DNA of 64,000 nt from positions 1-64,000 of the forward strand of contig CAVOHC010000010.1 in the NCBI GenBank assembly GCA_963695645.1, in the 5' to 3' direction. This document shows, one piece after another, positions 43,774 through 52,855 of this stretch. Each line of letters opens with the position of its first letter. Position 1 is the stretch's first letter. Made by a program: the position numbers and the translations under genes. The notes beneath the pieces were generated by a model. It was not told the origin of the DNA and did no database searches. It was given only the letters and a program-made list of their open reading frames with translations. The stretch is from DATBGO01 sp963695645 (GTDB taxonomy: Bacteria > Actinomycetota > Actinomycetes > Streptosporangiales > Streptosporangiaceae).

Positions 43774-44523
43774 CTAGGTGACATGGCTTCCGATCAGTGC
43801 GCCGACGCCGAACGTGACGCTGACCGCGAGCCCGCCAAGGAGGAGCTGGCGCAGCCCCGAGCGCAGCGGCGGCCGGCCGGTAAGCCGTCCCACCGCCATC
43901 CCGCCAGCGGCGAGCGCCACCGCGGTAATGCCCAGGCTGGCGGCCAGCACTGGCAGGCCCGCCAGCCAGGGCAGCAGCGGTATCAGGGCGCCGAAGGAGA
44001 ACGCGAGCAGTGACGCGCCGCCGGCCAGCACAGGGGACGGCAGGTCCTGCGGGTCAATGCCCAGCTCCTCGCGGGTATGTATGCGCAGCGCGATGTCCGG
44101 ATCTCGGGACACCGCGGCGGCCATCCGGGCCGCGGTGTCCAGGTCGGCACCGTAACCGCGGAAATACTGGGCAAGCTCAGCCTGCTCGATCGCCGGGAAC
44201 CGGGCGTGCATGCTGCGTTCGAGCGCGACCTCAGCGTGCACGAGCTCATTCTGGTTGGTCACCGACACATACTCCCCGGTGCCCATCGAGAAGGCGCCTG
44301 CTACCAGTGCGGCGAGGCCGGTCAGCACGACCGCGCTCGCGGACGCCCCGCCACCCCCGAGCCCGGCAATCAGCGAGGCATTCGTCACCAGGCCGTCCAC
44401 CGCCCCGAATACCGTGGGCCGCAGCCATCCGCCCGACACGTCGCGATGCCGGTGCGACCACCGTGCCAGCGCTGCCGCGTCAGCTCCCGGCTGCGCAGAC
44501 CCGGTCGTGTCGTCGCCTGTCAC
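43774..44523 (-). CDS. VIT1/CCC1-family metal transporter
   Basis: This is a 249-residue membrane protein of the VIT1/CCC1 iron/manganese transporter family. The signature is LRPTVFGAVDGLVTNASLIA in the first helix, FSMGTGEYVSVTNQNELV in the second, and the cytoplasmic Glu-rich metal-binding helices (EVALERSMHARFPAIEQAEL). Three C-terminal membrane segments follow. It should export or sequester Fe2+ or Mn2+. It is divergent from the sensor kinase gene across a 326-bp spacer holding a perfect palindrome. Confidence 0.9.
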   Translation of the reverse strand: MTGDDTTGSAQPGADAAALARWSHRHRDVSGGWLRPTVFGAVDGLVTNASLIAGLGGGGASASAVVLTGLAALVAGAFSMGTGEYVSVTNQNELVHAEVALERSMHARFPAIEQAELAQYFRGYGADLDTAARMAAAVSRDPDIALRIHTREELGIDPQDLPSPVLAGGASLLAFSFGALIPLLPWLAGLPVLAASLGITAVALAAGGMAVGRLTGRPPLRSGLRQLLLGGLAVSVTFGVGALIGSHVT

Positions 44524-44696
44524 ATGCCGGATTATCCTCTGCCGTGCAGCCCGGCCCGCACCGCCGGACGGTTAGTCCCCGTATGGATAGCGGTATCAGC
44601 GGAACGCCGACGATGACCGGCGCCTAACAACCCGGGACCCGGTCCATCCGCCGGGGCGTTCTTCTGGCGGGCCTCATTTCCCGGGGATCGGTTACC

Positions 44697-44712
44697 CATG
44701 ACATATGTCATG
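44697..44712. promoter_or_regulatory. Perfect 16-bp palindrome
   Basis: CATGACATATGTCATG is its own reverse complement over all 16 bases. It lies in the 326-bp spacer (44524-44849) between the VIT1/CCC1 gene and the sensor kinase gene, 138 bases upstream of the kinase ATG and 174 upstream of the transporter start. The size and symmetry suit a dimeric regulator, possibly the adjacent LuxR-type response regulator. Confidence 0.55.
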
Positions 44713-44849
44713 ACGCTTCCCGGAGATAGCGCACTGCCGCCGGGCACCCGCCGGATGGAGCATGTGAATACCAGGATCGGCACGGACGTGATCGGAGCTG
44801 GGCGCCGTGGCAGCATGGAAACGAGGCAAGACGGCGAGGTGAGGACCTG

Positions 44850-46259
44850 ATGGCGGGCTCTGGCGACTGCGCATCGGGCGCGGGGATGTCCGGCAGCGAC
44901 CGGACATCCGCGCGCGACCGGGGATCCGGCAGGGGCGATACCCGGCGGCCGAGCATTACCTACAGCGGGATCCGGGGCCAGCTGGCGCCAGGCCCGGGCG
45001 GCCCGATGCGGTGGTTCTTCTCCGCGATCTGGCTCGTCTACCTCATCCAGCCGGTCTCCGGCCTGTTCGGCCAGCACCATTCGGCGGCCTGGATCGCCGG
45101 CGGGCTGGCGATCACGGTGGCGTTCTGCATCACCTACGTCGCCGTGGTCGGCACCTGGGACCGCGCTCCCCGGCGGGCGATATGGGGGCTCGGCGTCATC
45201 TTCGCGCTGGCCGTGCTGGCCTGCGTGGTGTACGGCTCGGACTGGCTCGCGCTCTGGATCTACGTGAGCGCGGCCACGGGCTGCGCCTTTCCGGGCCGGC
45301 GTCCCGCGATACGGGCCATCCTCGTCGTCAGCGCCTGCTACGCAGCGCTGGGGTGGCTGACCCATGCCAACGCGGGCGATTTCCTGATCACTTTGCTGCC
45401 AGTCGTGCTGATCGGCTTGGCCATGATCGGCTTTCGGATGCAGATCATGCTGACGCGGGAGCTCAGCCAGGCGCGCGAGACGGTCGCGAAGCTGGCCGCC
45501 AACGAGGAACGGCTGCGGCTGGCCCGTGACATGCACGACCTGACGGGCCAGTCGCTCTCCCTGGTGACGCTCAAATCTGACCTGGCGCGGAAGATGCTAT
45601 CCAGGCTGCCGCAAACCAGCGAACGCGACGCGGCATTGCGGGAGGTCGACGACATCGGCCAGGTCAGCCGGCAAACGCTGCGTGACATCAGGGAAGCCGT
45701 CAGCGGATACCGGCGCCCGACGCTCGCCATCGAGATCATCACGGCCCGGACCGCACTGGAATCAGCAGGCATCCACCTGGACGACAATCCGGGCCTGACG
45801 CTGCGGTCCGGCTCGTTCGACGCCGACGCGGAAGCGGCGCTCGCGTGGTGCCTGCGTGAGGCCGTCACCAACGTGATCCGCCATTCCGGCGCGAAGAACT
45901 GCCGGGTAAAGCTGACGCTACGGGACGGCGAGGCGTCCCTTGACGTCAGCGACGATGGCCGCGGGCTCAGCGGCCGGGCAGACCGGGCGGATGCCGATGG
46001 CCCGGAGCCCGCGGGGATGGATGCGGCCGGCAGCGGGCTGCGCGGAATGTCCGAGCGGCTGGCCGCGATAGGCGGCAGGCTGTCGCTCGGGACCAGTGCG
46101 GCCGGCGGCCGCGGCTTCCGGCTCATCGCGACCGTGCCGGATCACTCGGCGCTGCCTCCCGGCGACGACCATGACGGCGCGGCCACGCCCGTCGCAAAGG
46201 CGGCAGTCGCCGACGCCAGTGATCCGCCGCCTGCGAACATCTGGGTGCGGACGGCATGA
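44850..46259 (+). CDS. Two-component sensor histidine kinase, NarL/DesK class
   Basis: This is a 469-residue kinase starting at ATG 44850 after GAGGTGAGG. About five membrane segments span residues ~54-200 (AIWLVYLIQPVSGLF, WIAGGLAITVAFCITYVAVV and others). The HisKA_3 phosphoacceptor is His229 in RLRLARDMHDLTGQSLSLVT. The HATPase domain has the N box EAVTNVIRHSGAKNCRV and glycine boxes DDGRGL and GSGLRGMSERLAAIGGRL. It signals to the LuxR-type regulator 28 bases downstream. DesK-like sensors detect membrane state; the input here is unknown. Confidence 0.93.
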   Translation: MAGSGDCASGAGMSGSDRTSARDRGSGRGDTRRPSITYSGIRGQLAPGPGGPMRWFFSAIWLVYLIQPVSGLFGQHHSAAWIAGGLAITVAFCITYVAVVGTWDRAPRRAIWGLGVIFALAVLACVVYGSDWLALWIYVSAATGCAFPGRRPAIRAILVVSACYAALGWLTHANAGDFLITLLPVVLIGLAMIGFRMQIMLTRELSQARETVAKLAANEERLRLARDMHDLTGQSLSLVTLKSDLARKMLSRLPQTSERDAALREVDDIGQVSRQTLRDIREAVSGYRRPTLAIEIITARTALESAGIHLDDNPGLTLRSGSFDADAEAALAWCLREAVTNVIRHSGAKNCRVKLTLRDGEASLDVSDDGRGLSGRADRADADGPEPAGMDAAGSGLRGMSERLAAIGGRLSLGTSAAGGRGFRLIATVPDHSALPPGDDHDGAATPVAKAAVADASDPPPANIWVRTA

Positions 46260-46287
46260 CGCGATCCCGCGCTCCCGGTGTGCCGAC

Positions 46288-46956
46288 GTGACCGGTCGGG
46301 CCGAGCCCGGCGCGTCGTGCGTGCCTGCCGAGCCCGGTCAGCTCATCCGCGTGCTGCTGGCCGAAGACCAGGCCATGATCCGGCAGGCGCTGGCCGCGCT
46401 GCTGTCCTTCGAGGACGACATCGAGGTTGTCGCACAGGTCGGCCGGGGCGACCAGGTCGTGGCCGCGGCAGCCGAGCACGACCCTGATGTCGCGCTGCTC
46501 GACATCGAGATGCCCGGCATGGATGGGCTGACGGCCGCCGCCGAGCTCCGCCGCGCAAAACCAGCCGTGAAGATCGTGATCCTGACGACTTTCGGGCGGC
46601 CCGGCTTCCTGCGCCGCGCGATGGAATCGGGCGTGTCAGCGTTCGTGGTCAAGGACTCCCCGGCGGACAAGCTGGCCGCTACGGTGCGCCGGGTGCTCGC
46701 CGGCGGGCGGGTCATCGACCCGGACCTAGCCGCAGCGGCGCTGGCCGAGGGGATCAATCCGCTGACGCAGCGGGAGCGTGATGTGCTCATGGCCTCGGCC
46801 GACGGCTCGCTCATCTCGGAGATCGCGGCCAGCCTGTATCTGTCTGAGGGCACGGTCCGGAACTACCTGTCGGCCTGCATCCAGAAGACCGGTGCGCGTA
46901 ACCGCGTTGAAGCCTGGCGAATCGCCGACGAACGCGGCTGGCTCAGCTGGTCGTAA
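46288..46956 (+). CDS. LuxR/NarL-type response regulator
   Basis: This is about 222 residues. The receiver domain starts LIRVLLAEDQAMIRQALAAL, with the phosphorylated Asp72 in VALLDIEMPGMDG and the Lys in AFVVKDSPADKLA. The DNA-binding domain is LTQRERDVLMASADGSLISE with the recognition helix YLSEGTVRNYLSACIQKTGA. GTG 46288 and GTG 46321 are both possible starts; both keep the receiver. It is co-transcribed with the kinase, and a nearby perfect palindrome is a plausible site for it. Confidence 0.93.
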   Translation: MTGRAEPGASCVPAEPGQLIRVLLAEDQAMIRQALAALLSFEDDIEVVAQVGRGDQVVAAAAEHDPDVALLDIEMPGMDGLTAAAELRRAKPAVKIVILTTFGRPGFLRRAMESGVSAFVVKDSPADKLAATVRRVLAGGRVIDPDLAAAALAEGINPLTQRERDVLMASADGSLISEIAASLYLSEGTVRNYLSACIQKTGARNRVEAWRIADERGWLSWS

Positions 46957-47061
46957 CCTGGCTGGCCGTAACCCGCTTGGCCGTAACCCGCCCCGGTGGC
47001 CTACCTGGCGGGAGGTCGCTGACCTCGCCCTCCGCGACGACGTATCCTCGGCGCGAAACAG

Positions 47062-49851
47062 CTACCGCTGCCCGGCCAGCCGCACGTTGTAGACGCTTGC
47101 CTCGAAGGTGCCTGACGCGTTATGCGGCAGCCTGGTGAACCAGATCAGCACGTAACGGCCGTGAGCTGGCTTAGCGAGCCGCAGGCGCACCTTGCCGCTA
47201 GCGTCGGTCACCCGCGCCACCCGATGCAGGCTGGCCAGGGAGGCCCGGGACGCGCCGACGCGCAGCTGGAAGTCGGCTCCGGCAGCCCCGCCGAGACTGA
47301 TCCTGGCGCTCGTGATGGTCACCGCGCGGCCCATGTCGATGAGCAGGCCGGTGCCGGGTTTCAGGTTCCCGAATTTTGCGGTGGTGTACCAGTCGGTATG
47401 CCAGGCCGTGGCCGGGCTGGCATCGATGGCCAGCCGGGCAAGCTGAGAATCTTGACCGCTGCCGTAGGGGTCGAAAGTCGCGGCGCTGACCGGCGTGAGC
47501 GTCTGGACGTGAGTGGTGGGGCCTGCGGAGACGCTTGCCGGGGCGGAGCGGGCGTGGCGAGCGGGATGGTGCCGCGCTGCGCTTCCTGGCTGGCCGATGA
47601 GCCAGCCTGACAGCGCGCAGACGGCGAGTACCAGGATGACGATAACTACGCGGAGCGGCTTGGCCGTCGTGGCAGGCGCGGCTGGTAGCCGGGGCGAGCT
47701 GCCCGGCCGCGGTAGCCGGCTGCTGATCTTCGCGCGGCTCAGTGCCGCGGCCCCGGCCAGTTTCGTGGCAAGGACGTGCCGCTGCGGCGCCGAGACCGGC
47801 GCAGGTGGCGCGGTGGCCGGCGCTAGCCCGGGGACCGGCTCGGACGTCGGCGGCTCAGAAGGAAGCGTCTCGGACGGCAGCGGCTCGGACGGCAGCGGCT
47901 CAGACGGTAGTGAGGCGAGCGGCGGGATAGGCACCGGTGCGGGAGCGGCCGGCCAGGCGTCGGTGTCTGGTGGCGGGGGAGCCGTTGGCCAGGCTTCGGT
48001 GTCTGATAGCGCGGGGTCAGCTGGCCAGGCGTCGGTGTCTGGTGGCGGGGGAGCCGTTGGCCAGGCTTCGGTGTCTGATAGCGCGGGGTCAGCTGGCCAG
48101 GCGTCGGTGTCTGGTGGCGGGGGAGCCGTTGGCCAGGCTTCGGTGTCTGATAGCGCGGGGTCAGCTGGCCAGGCGTCGGTGTCTGGTGGCGGGGGAGCCG
48201 TTGGCCAGGCTTCGGTGTCTGATAGCGCGGGGTCAGCTGGCCAGGCGTCGGTGTCTGGTGGCGGGGGAGCCGTTGGCCAGGCCTCGGTGTCTGATAGCGC
48301 GGGGTCAGCTGGCCAGGCCTCGGCGCCTAGCAGCGCGGCAGAAGCTGGCCAGACCTCAGAGGCGGCCGGCTGCGCGGCACTGGCTGGCCAGACGTCGTCT
48401 GGTTGCGCAGGGGTGGCTGGCCAGGCGTCGGCCGTGTCCGGTGGTGCGGGAGTGGCTGGCCAGGCCTCGGTCGCGTCCGGTGGCGCGGGAGTGGCTGGCC
48501 AGGCGTCGGTGGTGTCCGCTTGCGCGGGAGTGGCTGGCCAGGCGTCGGTGGTGTCCGGTGGTGCGGGAGTCGTTGGCCAGGCGTCGGCCGTGTCCGGTGG
48601 TGCGGGAGTGGTTGGCCAGGCGTCGGTGGTGTCCGGTTGCACCGGAGCAGCTGGCCAGGCGTTCGGCTGTACAGGAGTTGCCGGGGCGTCCGCCGATGGG
48701 GGCGGCGGCAGTGCCCATGGCCACACCAGGGTCGGCGGTGAGGTGTCGGCCTGCGGAGACTCGGCGGGCACCGGAGCGACCGGCTGGGTGTAGGAGGACG
48801 GCTGCGTATAGGAGGGTGGCGTATATGACGGCTGCCTACTCGGCGGCTGCGCACTGGGCGGCTGCGTGTTAGACGGCAGCGAGCCGATCGGCTGGGTGTC
48901 GTCGCTCGGATGCACGATCGCGCCGAGCGCGACGGTCAGCCCGGCCGGGCTCAGAATCGCCGGGCCGTAGCCGTTGGCCTCACCGAAGAGCGCCCGGCAG
49001 GTAACCGCGTCGATGTCGCCGGAAAGCCCGGTCCTGACCTGGCTGGGGCTGGCCGGCCGGCCGCCCGATTGCGGCGCCGCGGGCAGCCTGGTCGGCTGTT
49101 CGCCCGGCCAGTATCCAGTAAGTGCCGCGTACAGCAGGCTGGCCAGGCCACGAGTGTCGGCTGCCGCGAGGCTGTCGCTCTCCGCGAGCTTCTCGGCCGC
49201 CCCCGTGAGCGCCGCCTCGGTTCCCAGCCCGCTGATCTTCACCTCGCCCCACCGGTTCCACCACAGCGAGTCCGGGGTCAGGCACAGGTGCGCCAGCCCG
49301 GCCGCGTGCGCAACCGTCAGGGCGCCGGCCGCCCCCGCGATGATTTCGGCAGCGCGCACCGGATCGAGGGGGCCGGCCGCGATGACGTCGCCGAGCCGCG
49401 CACCGGACGGCCACTCGGTGACGACATAGGGCTGCTCGGCGCGATCGTCGGCGTCGAAGACCTGGACCAGCCGCGGATCGGTTAGCTGGGCTGCTGACCG
49501 GGCGGCTTCGACGGCCGCGGCGCTACGGCGGGATCCGGGGGCGAAGGTGCAGACAGTGACGGTGCGGACGAGGGATTCATCGGTCGCTCTCCAGACCGAC
49601 GATCCATCGTGGTCGCTGAGCCGCTCCTCCAGCCGGTACCGCCCGTCCAGCGGCCCATCGCCACCGGTGAGCAGCGCGTCTAGGGTAGTGAGGCCGGACA
49701 GGTCCAGGTCGTCAGCCTCGCGCCCGGACCTCGTTTCATGTCCTGTCCTGCCACTGTGCCGACGGCCCGCGTTACGGCGCGGCCGACGCCCGCCAGCCAC
49801 GCCAGACGCTCCGGATGAGCCTGCGTCACCGCCCGCCGGTCCTCGTGCCAT
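47062..49851 (-). CDS. Pseudokinase with tandem-repeat linker and discoidin-like outer domain
   Basis: This is a 929-residue single-pass membrane protein. Residues ~72-300 have a Ser/Thr-kinase fold lacking catalytic residues: no VAIK Lys (TVTVCTF), HLCLTPDS at 188-195 instead of HRDLKPxN, and SGL instead of DFG. A Pro/Asp/Trp-rich linker (about 400-690) is built of AWPxxP repeats, five of them identical 24-residue units. Next come a helix (VVIVILVLAVCALSGWLI) and an outer domain with WYTTAKFGNLKPGTGLLID, resembling discoidin/F5-8C folds. The kinase-helix-discoidin order recalls the C-terminal part of mycobacterial MviN, a regulator of peptidoglycan precursor flipping. Start ATG 49851 after GGGGAG. 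Confidence 0.88.
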   Translation of the reverse strand: MARGPAGGDAGSSGASGVAGGRRPRRNAGRRHSGRTGHETRSGREADDLDLSGLTTLDALLTGGDGPLDGRYRLEERLSDHDGSSVWRATDESLVRTVTVCTFAPGSRRSAAAVEAARSAAQLTDPRLVQVFDADDRAEQPYVVTEWPSGARLGDVIAAGPLDPVRAAEIIAGAAGALTVAHAAGLAHLCLTPDSLWWNRWGEVKISGLGTEAALTGAAEKLAESDSLAAADTRGLASLLYAALTGYWPGEQPTRLPAAPQSGGRPASPSQVRTGLSGDIDAVTCRALFGEANGYGPAILSPAGLTVALGAIVHPSDDTQPIGSLPSNTQPPSAQPPSRQPSYTPPSYTQPSSYTQPVAPVPAESPQADTSPPTLVWPWALPPPPSADAPATPVQPNAWPAAPVQPDTTDAWPTTPAPPDTADAWPTTPAPPDTTDAWPATPAQADTTDAWPATPAPPDATEAWPATPAPPDTADAWPATPAQPDDVWPASAAQPAASEVWPASAALLGAEAWPADPALSDTEAWPTAPPPPDTDAWPADPALSDTEAWPTAPPPPDTDAWPADPALSDTEAWPTAPPPPDTDAWPADPALSDTEAWPTAPPPPDTDAWPADPALSDTEAWPTAPPPPDTDAWPAAPAPVPIPPLASLPSEPLPSEPLPSETLPSEPPTSEPVPGLAPATAPPAPVSAPQRHVLATKLAGAAALSRAKISSRLPRPGSSPRLPAAPATTAKPLRVVIVILVLAVCALSGWLIGQPGSAARHHPARHARSAPASVSAGPTTHVQTLTPVSAATFDPYGSGQDSQLARLAIDASPATAWHTDWYTTAKFGNLKPGTGLLIDMGRAVTITSARISLGGAAGADFQLRVGASRASLASLHRVARVTDASGKVRLRLAKPAHGRYVLIWFTRLPHNASGTFEASVYNVRLAGQR
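47948..48307 (+). repeat. Five tandem 72-bp repeats inside the pseudokinase gene
   Basis: Units begin at 47948, 48020, 48092, 48164 and 48236 and are nearly identical in DNA as well as protein. Each encodes 24 residues (AWPADPALSDTEAWPTAPPP plus PDTD). On the far side (48308-48670) lie diverged 13-residue versions (DAWPATPAPPDTT). The near-identity of the five copies points to recent expansion by slippage or recombination. Confidence 0.92.
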
Positions 49852-50095
49852 GACGCTCATCTCCCCCTGCCGGCTTAGCGCAAAACCGCCGACGCTGGCC
49901 GCTGGTAGAGCCATAGGCCCCCGCGCCCGGCTTGCTCGCAGCCGACCGCCAGCGGGCTTGCCGTGCCGCCGTATTGATTGGCCGCCTGGCGTTCTAGGGT
50001 TACATGGAGGCGCAGCGCCCTGGCCATCCATGCAGTGTCGCTCGGTCCGTCCGCTTGGTCGTCTACCGACTTTAACCTGGCAGGAGGAGTAGCCC

Positions 50096-51727
50096 GTGCA
50101 GGTAAATGATCGGGCCGGACAGCCGGCGGCCCAGTCCGACCTCGTCGACGTCGCTGCGCTGGTGACCGCCTACTACGCGCAGCACCCGGATCCGGCCGAG
50201 CCGGGGCAGCAGGTTTCCTTCGGTACGTCTGGCCATCGCGGCTCGGCGCTGCGGGTCTCGTTCAACGATGACCACATCGCCGCGACGACGCAGGCGATCT
50301 GCGAATACCGCGCCCGCAGCGGCATCACCGGCCCCCTCTATATCGGCCGTGACACGCATGCGCTGTCCGAGCCGGCCTTCGTCACCGCGGTTGAGGTGCT
50401 CGCCGCCAATGACGTGCGGGTGCTGATCGACAGCAGGGACGGTTACACGCCGACGCCGGCGCTCTCCCGCGCGATTTTGCTTTATAACGAAGACCGCGCG
50501 GATGGCCTCGCCGACGGGATCGTGGTCACTCCGTCGCATAACCCGCCGGAAGATGGCGGCTTCAAGTACAACCCGCCCGATGGCGGCCCCGCTGGAACCC
50601 AGATCACCTCGGTGATCCAGGACCGGGCCAATGAACTGCTGCGCGGCGGGCTGACAGCCGTCCGCAGGATGCATTACGCGCCGGCGAGGGCAGCCGCCGG
50701 ACGGCACGACTTCCTCGATGAGTACGTATCCGGGCTGCCTGCCGTGGTGGCCCTCGACGCGGTGCGCGCCGCCGGGGTGCGGATCGGCGCTGATCCGCTG
50801 GGCGGGGCGAGCGTCGGCTACTGGGGCGAGATCGCTGACCGGTTCGGGCTTGACCTGACGGTGGTGAACCCGGCGGTGGATCCCACCTTCGGGTTCATGA
50901 CCCTGGACTGGGACGGCCGGATCCGGATGGACTGCTCGTCGCCCTACGCGATGGCCTCGCTGATCAGGCGCCGGGCCGAATTCGCCATCGCGACGGGTAA
51001 CGACACCGACGCCGACAGGCACGGCATCGTGACCCCGGACGCGGGCCTGCTCAACCCCAACCACTACCTGGCCGCGGCCATCGACTACCTCTACCGGCAC
51101 CGGGCGGACTGGCCCGGCGGCGCCGCCGTCGGCAAGACCATGGTCAGCTCGTCGATCATCGACAGGGTCACCGAGGCCGCCGGGCGGCGCCTGCTTGAGG
51201 TGCCGGTCGGGTTCAAGTGGTTCGTGCCTGGCCTGCTGGACGGGACCGTCGCCTTCGGCGGCGAGGAGAGCGCCGGGGCCTCGTTCCTGCGCAGCGACGG
51301 GCGGGTCTGGACGACCGACAAGGACGGCATCATCCTGGCGCTGCTCGCCTCCGAGATCACCGCCGTCACCGGCAGCACGCCCGCCGAGCGCTACCGGGAA
51401 CTGACCGTCACGCTCGGCGACCCCGCCTACGCCCGGATCGACGCCCCGGCCACCCGCGAGCAGAAGGCAGCCCTGGCCAGGCTCGCCCCCGAGCAGTTCA
51501 GCGCCGATCAGCTCGGCGGCGAGCCGGTGCTCGACCGGCTCACCGCCGCGCCGGGCAACGGGGAGCCGCTCGGCGGCCTGAAGGTGATCACTGCCTCGGG
51601 CTGGTTCGCCGCCCGGCCGTCCGGGACCGAGGACGTCTACAAGCTCTACGCCGAGTCGTTCGCCGGACCCGACCACCTCGCCCGGATCCAGGATGAGGCC
51701 AGGCAGATCCTCGAGACCGTGCTCTGA
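50096..51727 (+). CDS. pgm: Phosphoglucomutase (alpha-D-glucose-specific)
   Basis: This is a 543-residue enzyme interconverting glucose-1-phosphate and glucose-6-phosphate. The phosphoserine loop is VTPSHNPPEDGGFKYNPP with Ser147. The metal loop is GNDTDADRHG. The sugar-binding loop is AFGGEESAGAS. The C-terminal phosphate-binding loop is ARPSGTEDVYKLYAE. GTG start at 50096 after AGGAGGAG. It is divergent from the pseudokinase gene. It supplies glucose-1-phosphate for GlgC and for cell-wall sugar nucleotides. Confidence 0.96.
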   Translation: MQVNDRAGQPAAQSDLVDVAALVTAYYAQHPDPAEPGQQVSFGTSGHRGSALRVSFNDDHIAATTQAICEYRARSGITGPLYIGRDTHALSEPAFVTAVEVLAANDVRVLIDSRDGYTPTPALSRAILLYNEDRADGLADGIVVTPSHNPPEDGGFKYNPPDGGPAGTQITSVIQDRANELLRGGLTAVRRMHYAPARAAAGRHDFLDEYVSGLPAVVALDAVRAAGVRIGADPLGGASVGYWGEIADRFGLDLTVVNPAVDPTFGFMTLDWDGRIRMDCSSPYAMASLIRRRAEFAIATGNDTDADRHGIVTPDAGLLNPNHYLAAAIDYLYRHRADWPGGAAVGKTMVSSSIIDRVTEAAGRRLLEVPVGFKWFVPGLLDGTVAFGGEESAGASFLRSDGRVWTTDKDGIILALLASEITAVTGSTPAERYRELTVTLGDPAYARIDAPATREQKAALARLAPEQFSADQLGGEPVLDRLTAAPGNGEPLGGLKVITASGWFAARPSGTEDVYKLYAESFAGPDHLARIQDEARQILETVL

Positions 51728-51884
51728 GCCCGCGCGGCGCTCGGTCGCGCCCGCGCCGCGTTGGCTGCCTGGTAGCCGCCTTACCTGCATCGGAGATCTC
51801 CGGAATGTCCGCGATCCCCGCAATGGCCCTTACCCTGGGAAGGCGCTAGTACATGACGTGGCCGCGGGGCCGCGCGGCATTTCC

Positions 51885-51949
51885 GTGGCTGACCGGCGCC
51901 GTGGCTGACCGGCGCCTGGACTGACGCTGAGGAGGACTGACGCTGAGGA
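51885..51949 (+). repeat. Two successive 16-bp tandem duplications upstream of mscS
   Basis: GTGGCTGACCGGCGCC occurs at 51885-51900 and 51901-51916. After one base, GGACTGACGCTGAGGA occurs at 51918-51933 and 51934-51949. The second pair duplicates the ribosome-binding site (GAGGAG), so only the downstream copy is correctly spaced from the ATG at 51954. Confidence 0.9.
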
Positions 51950-51953
51950 GGAC

Positions 51954-52850
51954 ATGGGCATGATGCTGGCGGCGGTGACTACGCTGCATCAAAGCGTCAG
52001 CCAGTATGCGCGCAGCAGATTGCTCGTGGCCGTGCTGCTGGTTACCGGGACAATCCTGCTGACCCGCTTCGCGAACTGGGTGAGCGGCCGGATCACCTCG
52101 AGCATCGACGCCAAGGCTGACCAGAGCGATGCTCTGGTCAGCTCTGAGGCGCTGAAGTACCGGCACTCGGTTACGCAGGTGATCACTTGGACCTTGCTCG
52201 TGGTGGTCTACTGCGTGGTGGGCGTGCTGGTGCTGCAGACGCTGGGATTCCCGCTATCGGGCTTCGTCGCGCCGGGTGCGGTGGCCGCGGTGGCCCTCGG
52301 TTTCGGCGCCCAGCGGGTCGTGCAGGACATCCTGTCGGGCTTCCTGATCGTGACCGAGCGGCAGTACGGATTCGGCGACATCGTCCGGCTGACCGCATCA
52401 GGAGTTACGGCGACCGCGACCGGCACGGTCGAGGAGGTGACGCTGCGCACCACCCGGATCCGCTCGCTGAACGGCGAGGTGATCATCACGCCGAACGGGC
52501 AGATCGTACAGGTGACGAATCTGTCCAGGGACTGGGCCCGGGTGGTCGTCGACGTTCCGGTGCCGGTCAGCGCCGATCTCAGCCATGTCACTGAGATCCT
52601 GCGCCAGGTCTGCGACGAGATCTTCAGCGACGAGGAGATGAAGCCGCTGCTGCTCGACCCGCCGAATGTCATGGGCGTGGAGAGCCTGGAAGTGGATCAC
52701 TTCAATCTGCGGGTGGTCGCGCGGACCCTGCCGGGCAAGCAATTCGACGTGGGGCGCGACCTCCGCGCCCGGATCACGCTGGTGTTCCTGCGCGAAGGGA
52801 TCACCTTGCACGCCAGCCTCGACCTCGCCGACTCGACCAGCAAGAGCTGA
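51954..52850 (+). CDS. Small-conductance mechanosensitive channel (MscS family)
   Basis: This is a 298-residue MscS-type channel that releases solutes on hypo-osmotic shock. Membrane segments are LLVAVLLVTGTILLTRF, VITWTLLVVVYCVVGVLVLQ and the pore helix GFVAPGAVAAVALGFGAQRV. The beta domain follows with YGFGDIVRLTA, GTVEEVTLRTTRIRSLNGEV and IITPNGQI. The C-terminal mixed domain is complete. The stop is five bases before the next gene, so the pair is probably co-translated. Confidence 0.92.
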   Translation: MGMMLAAVTTLHQSVSQYARSRLLVAVLLVTGTILLTRFANWVSGRITSSIDAKADQSDALVSSEALKYRHSVTQVITWTLLVVVYCVVGVLVLQTLGFPLSGFVAPGAVAAVALGFGAQRVVQDILSGFLIVTERQYGFGDIVRLTASGVTATATGTVEEVTLRTTRIRSLNGEVIITPNGQIVQVTNLSRDWARVVVDVPVPVSADLSHVTEILRQVCDEIFSDEEMKPLLLDPPNVMGVESLEVDHFNLRVVARTLPGKQFDVGRDLRARITLVFLREGITLHASLDLADSTSKS

Positions 52851-52855
52851 CCCTG

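Noticed and set aside
47513..48793. Gly/Ala/Ser-rich plus-strand frame over the tandem repeats (PE_PGRS-like look)
   Set aside because: It is the complement of the pseudokinase linker repeats and has no start context or signal peptide.
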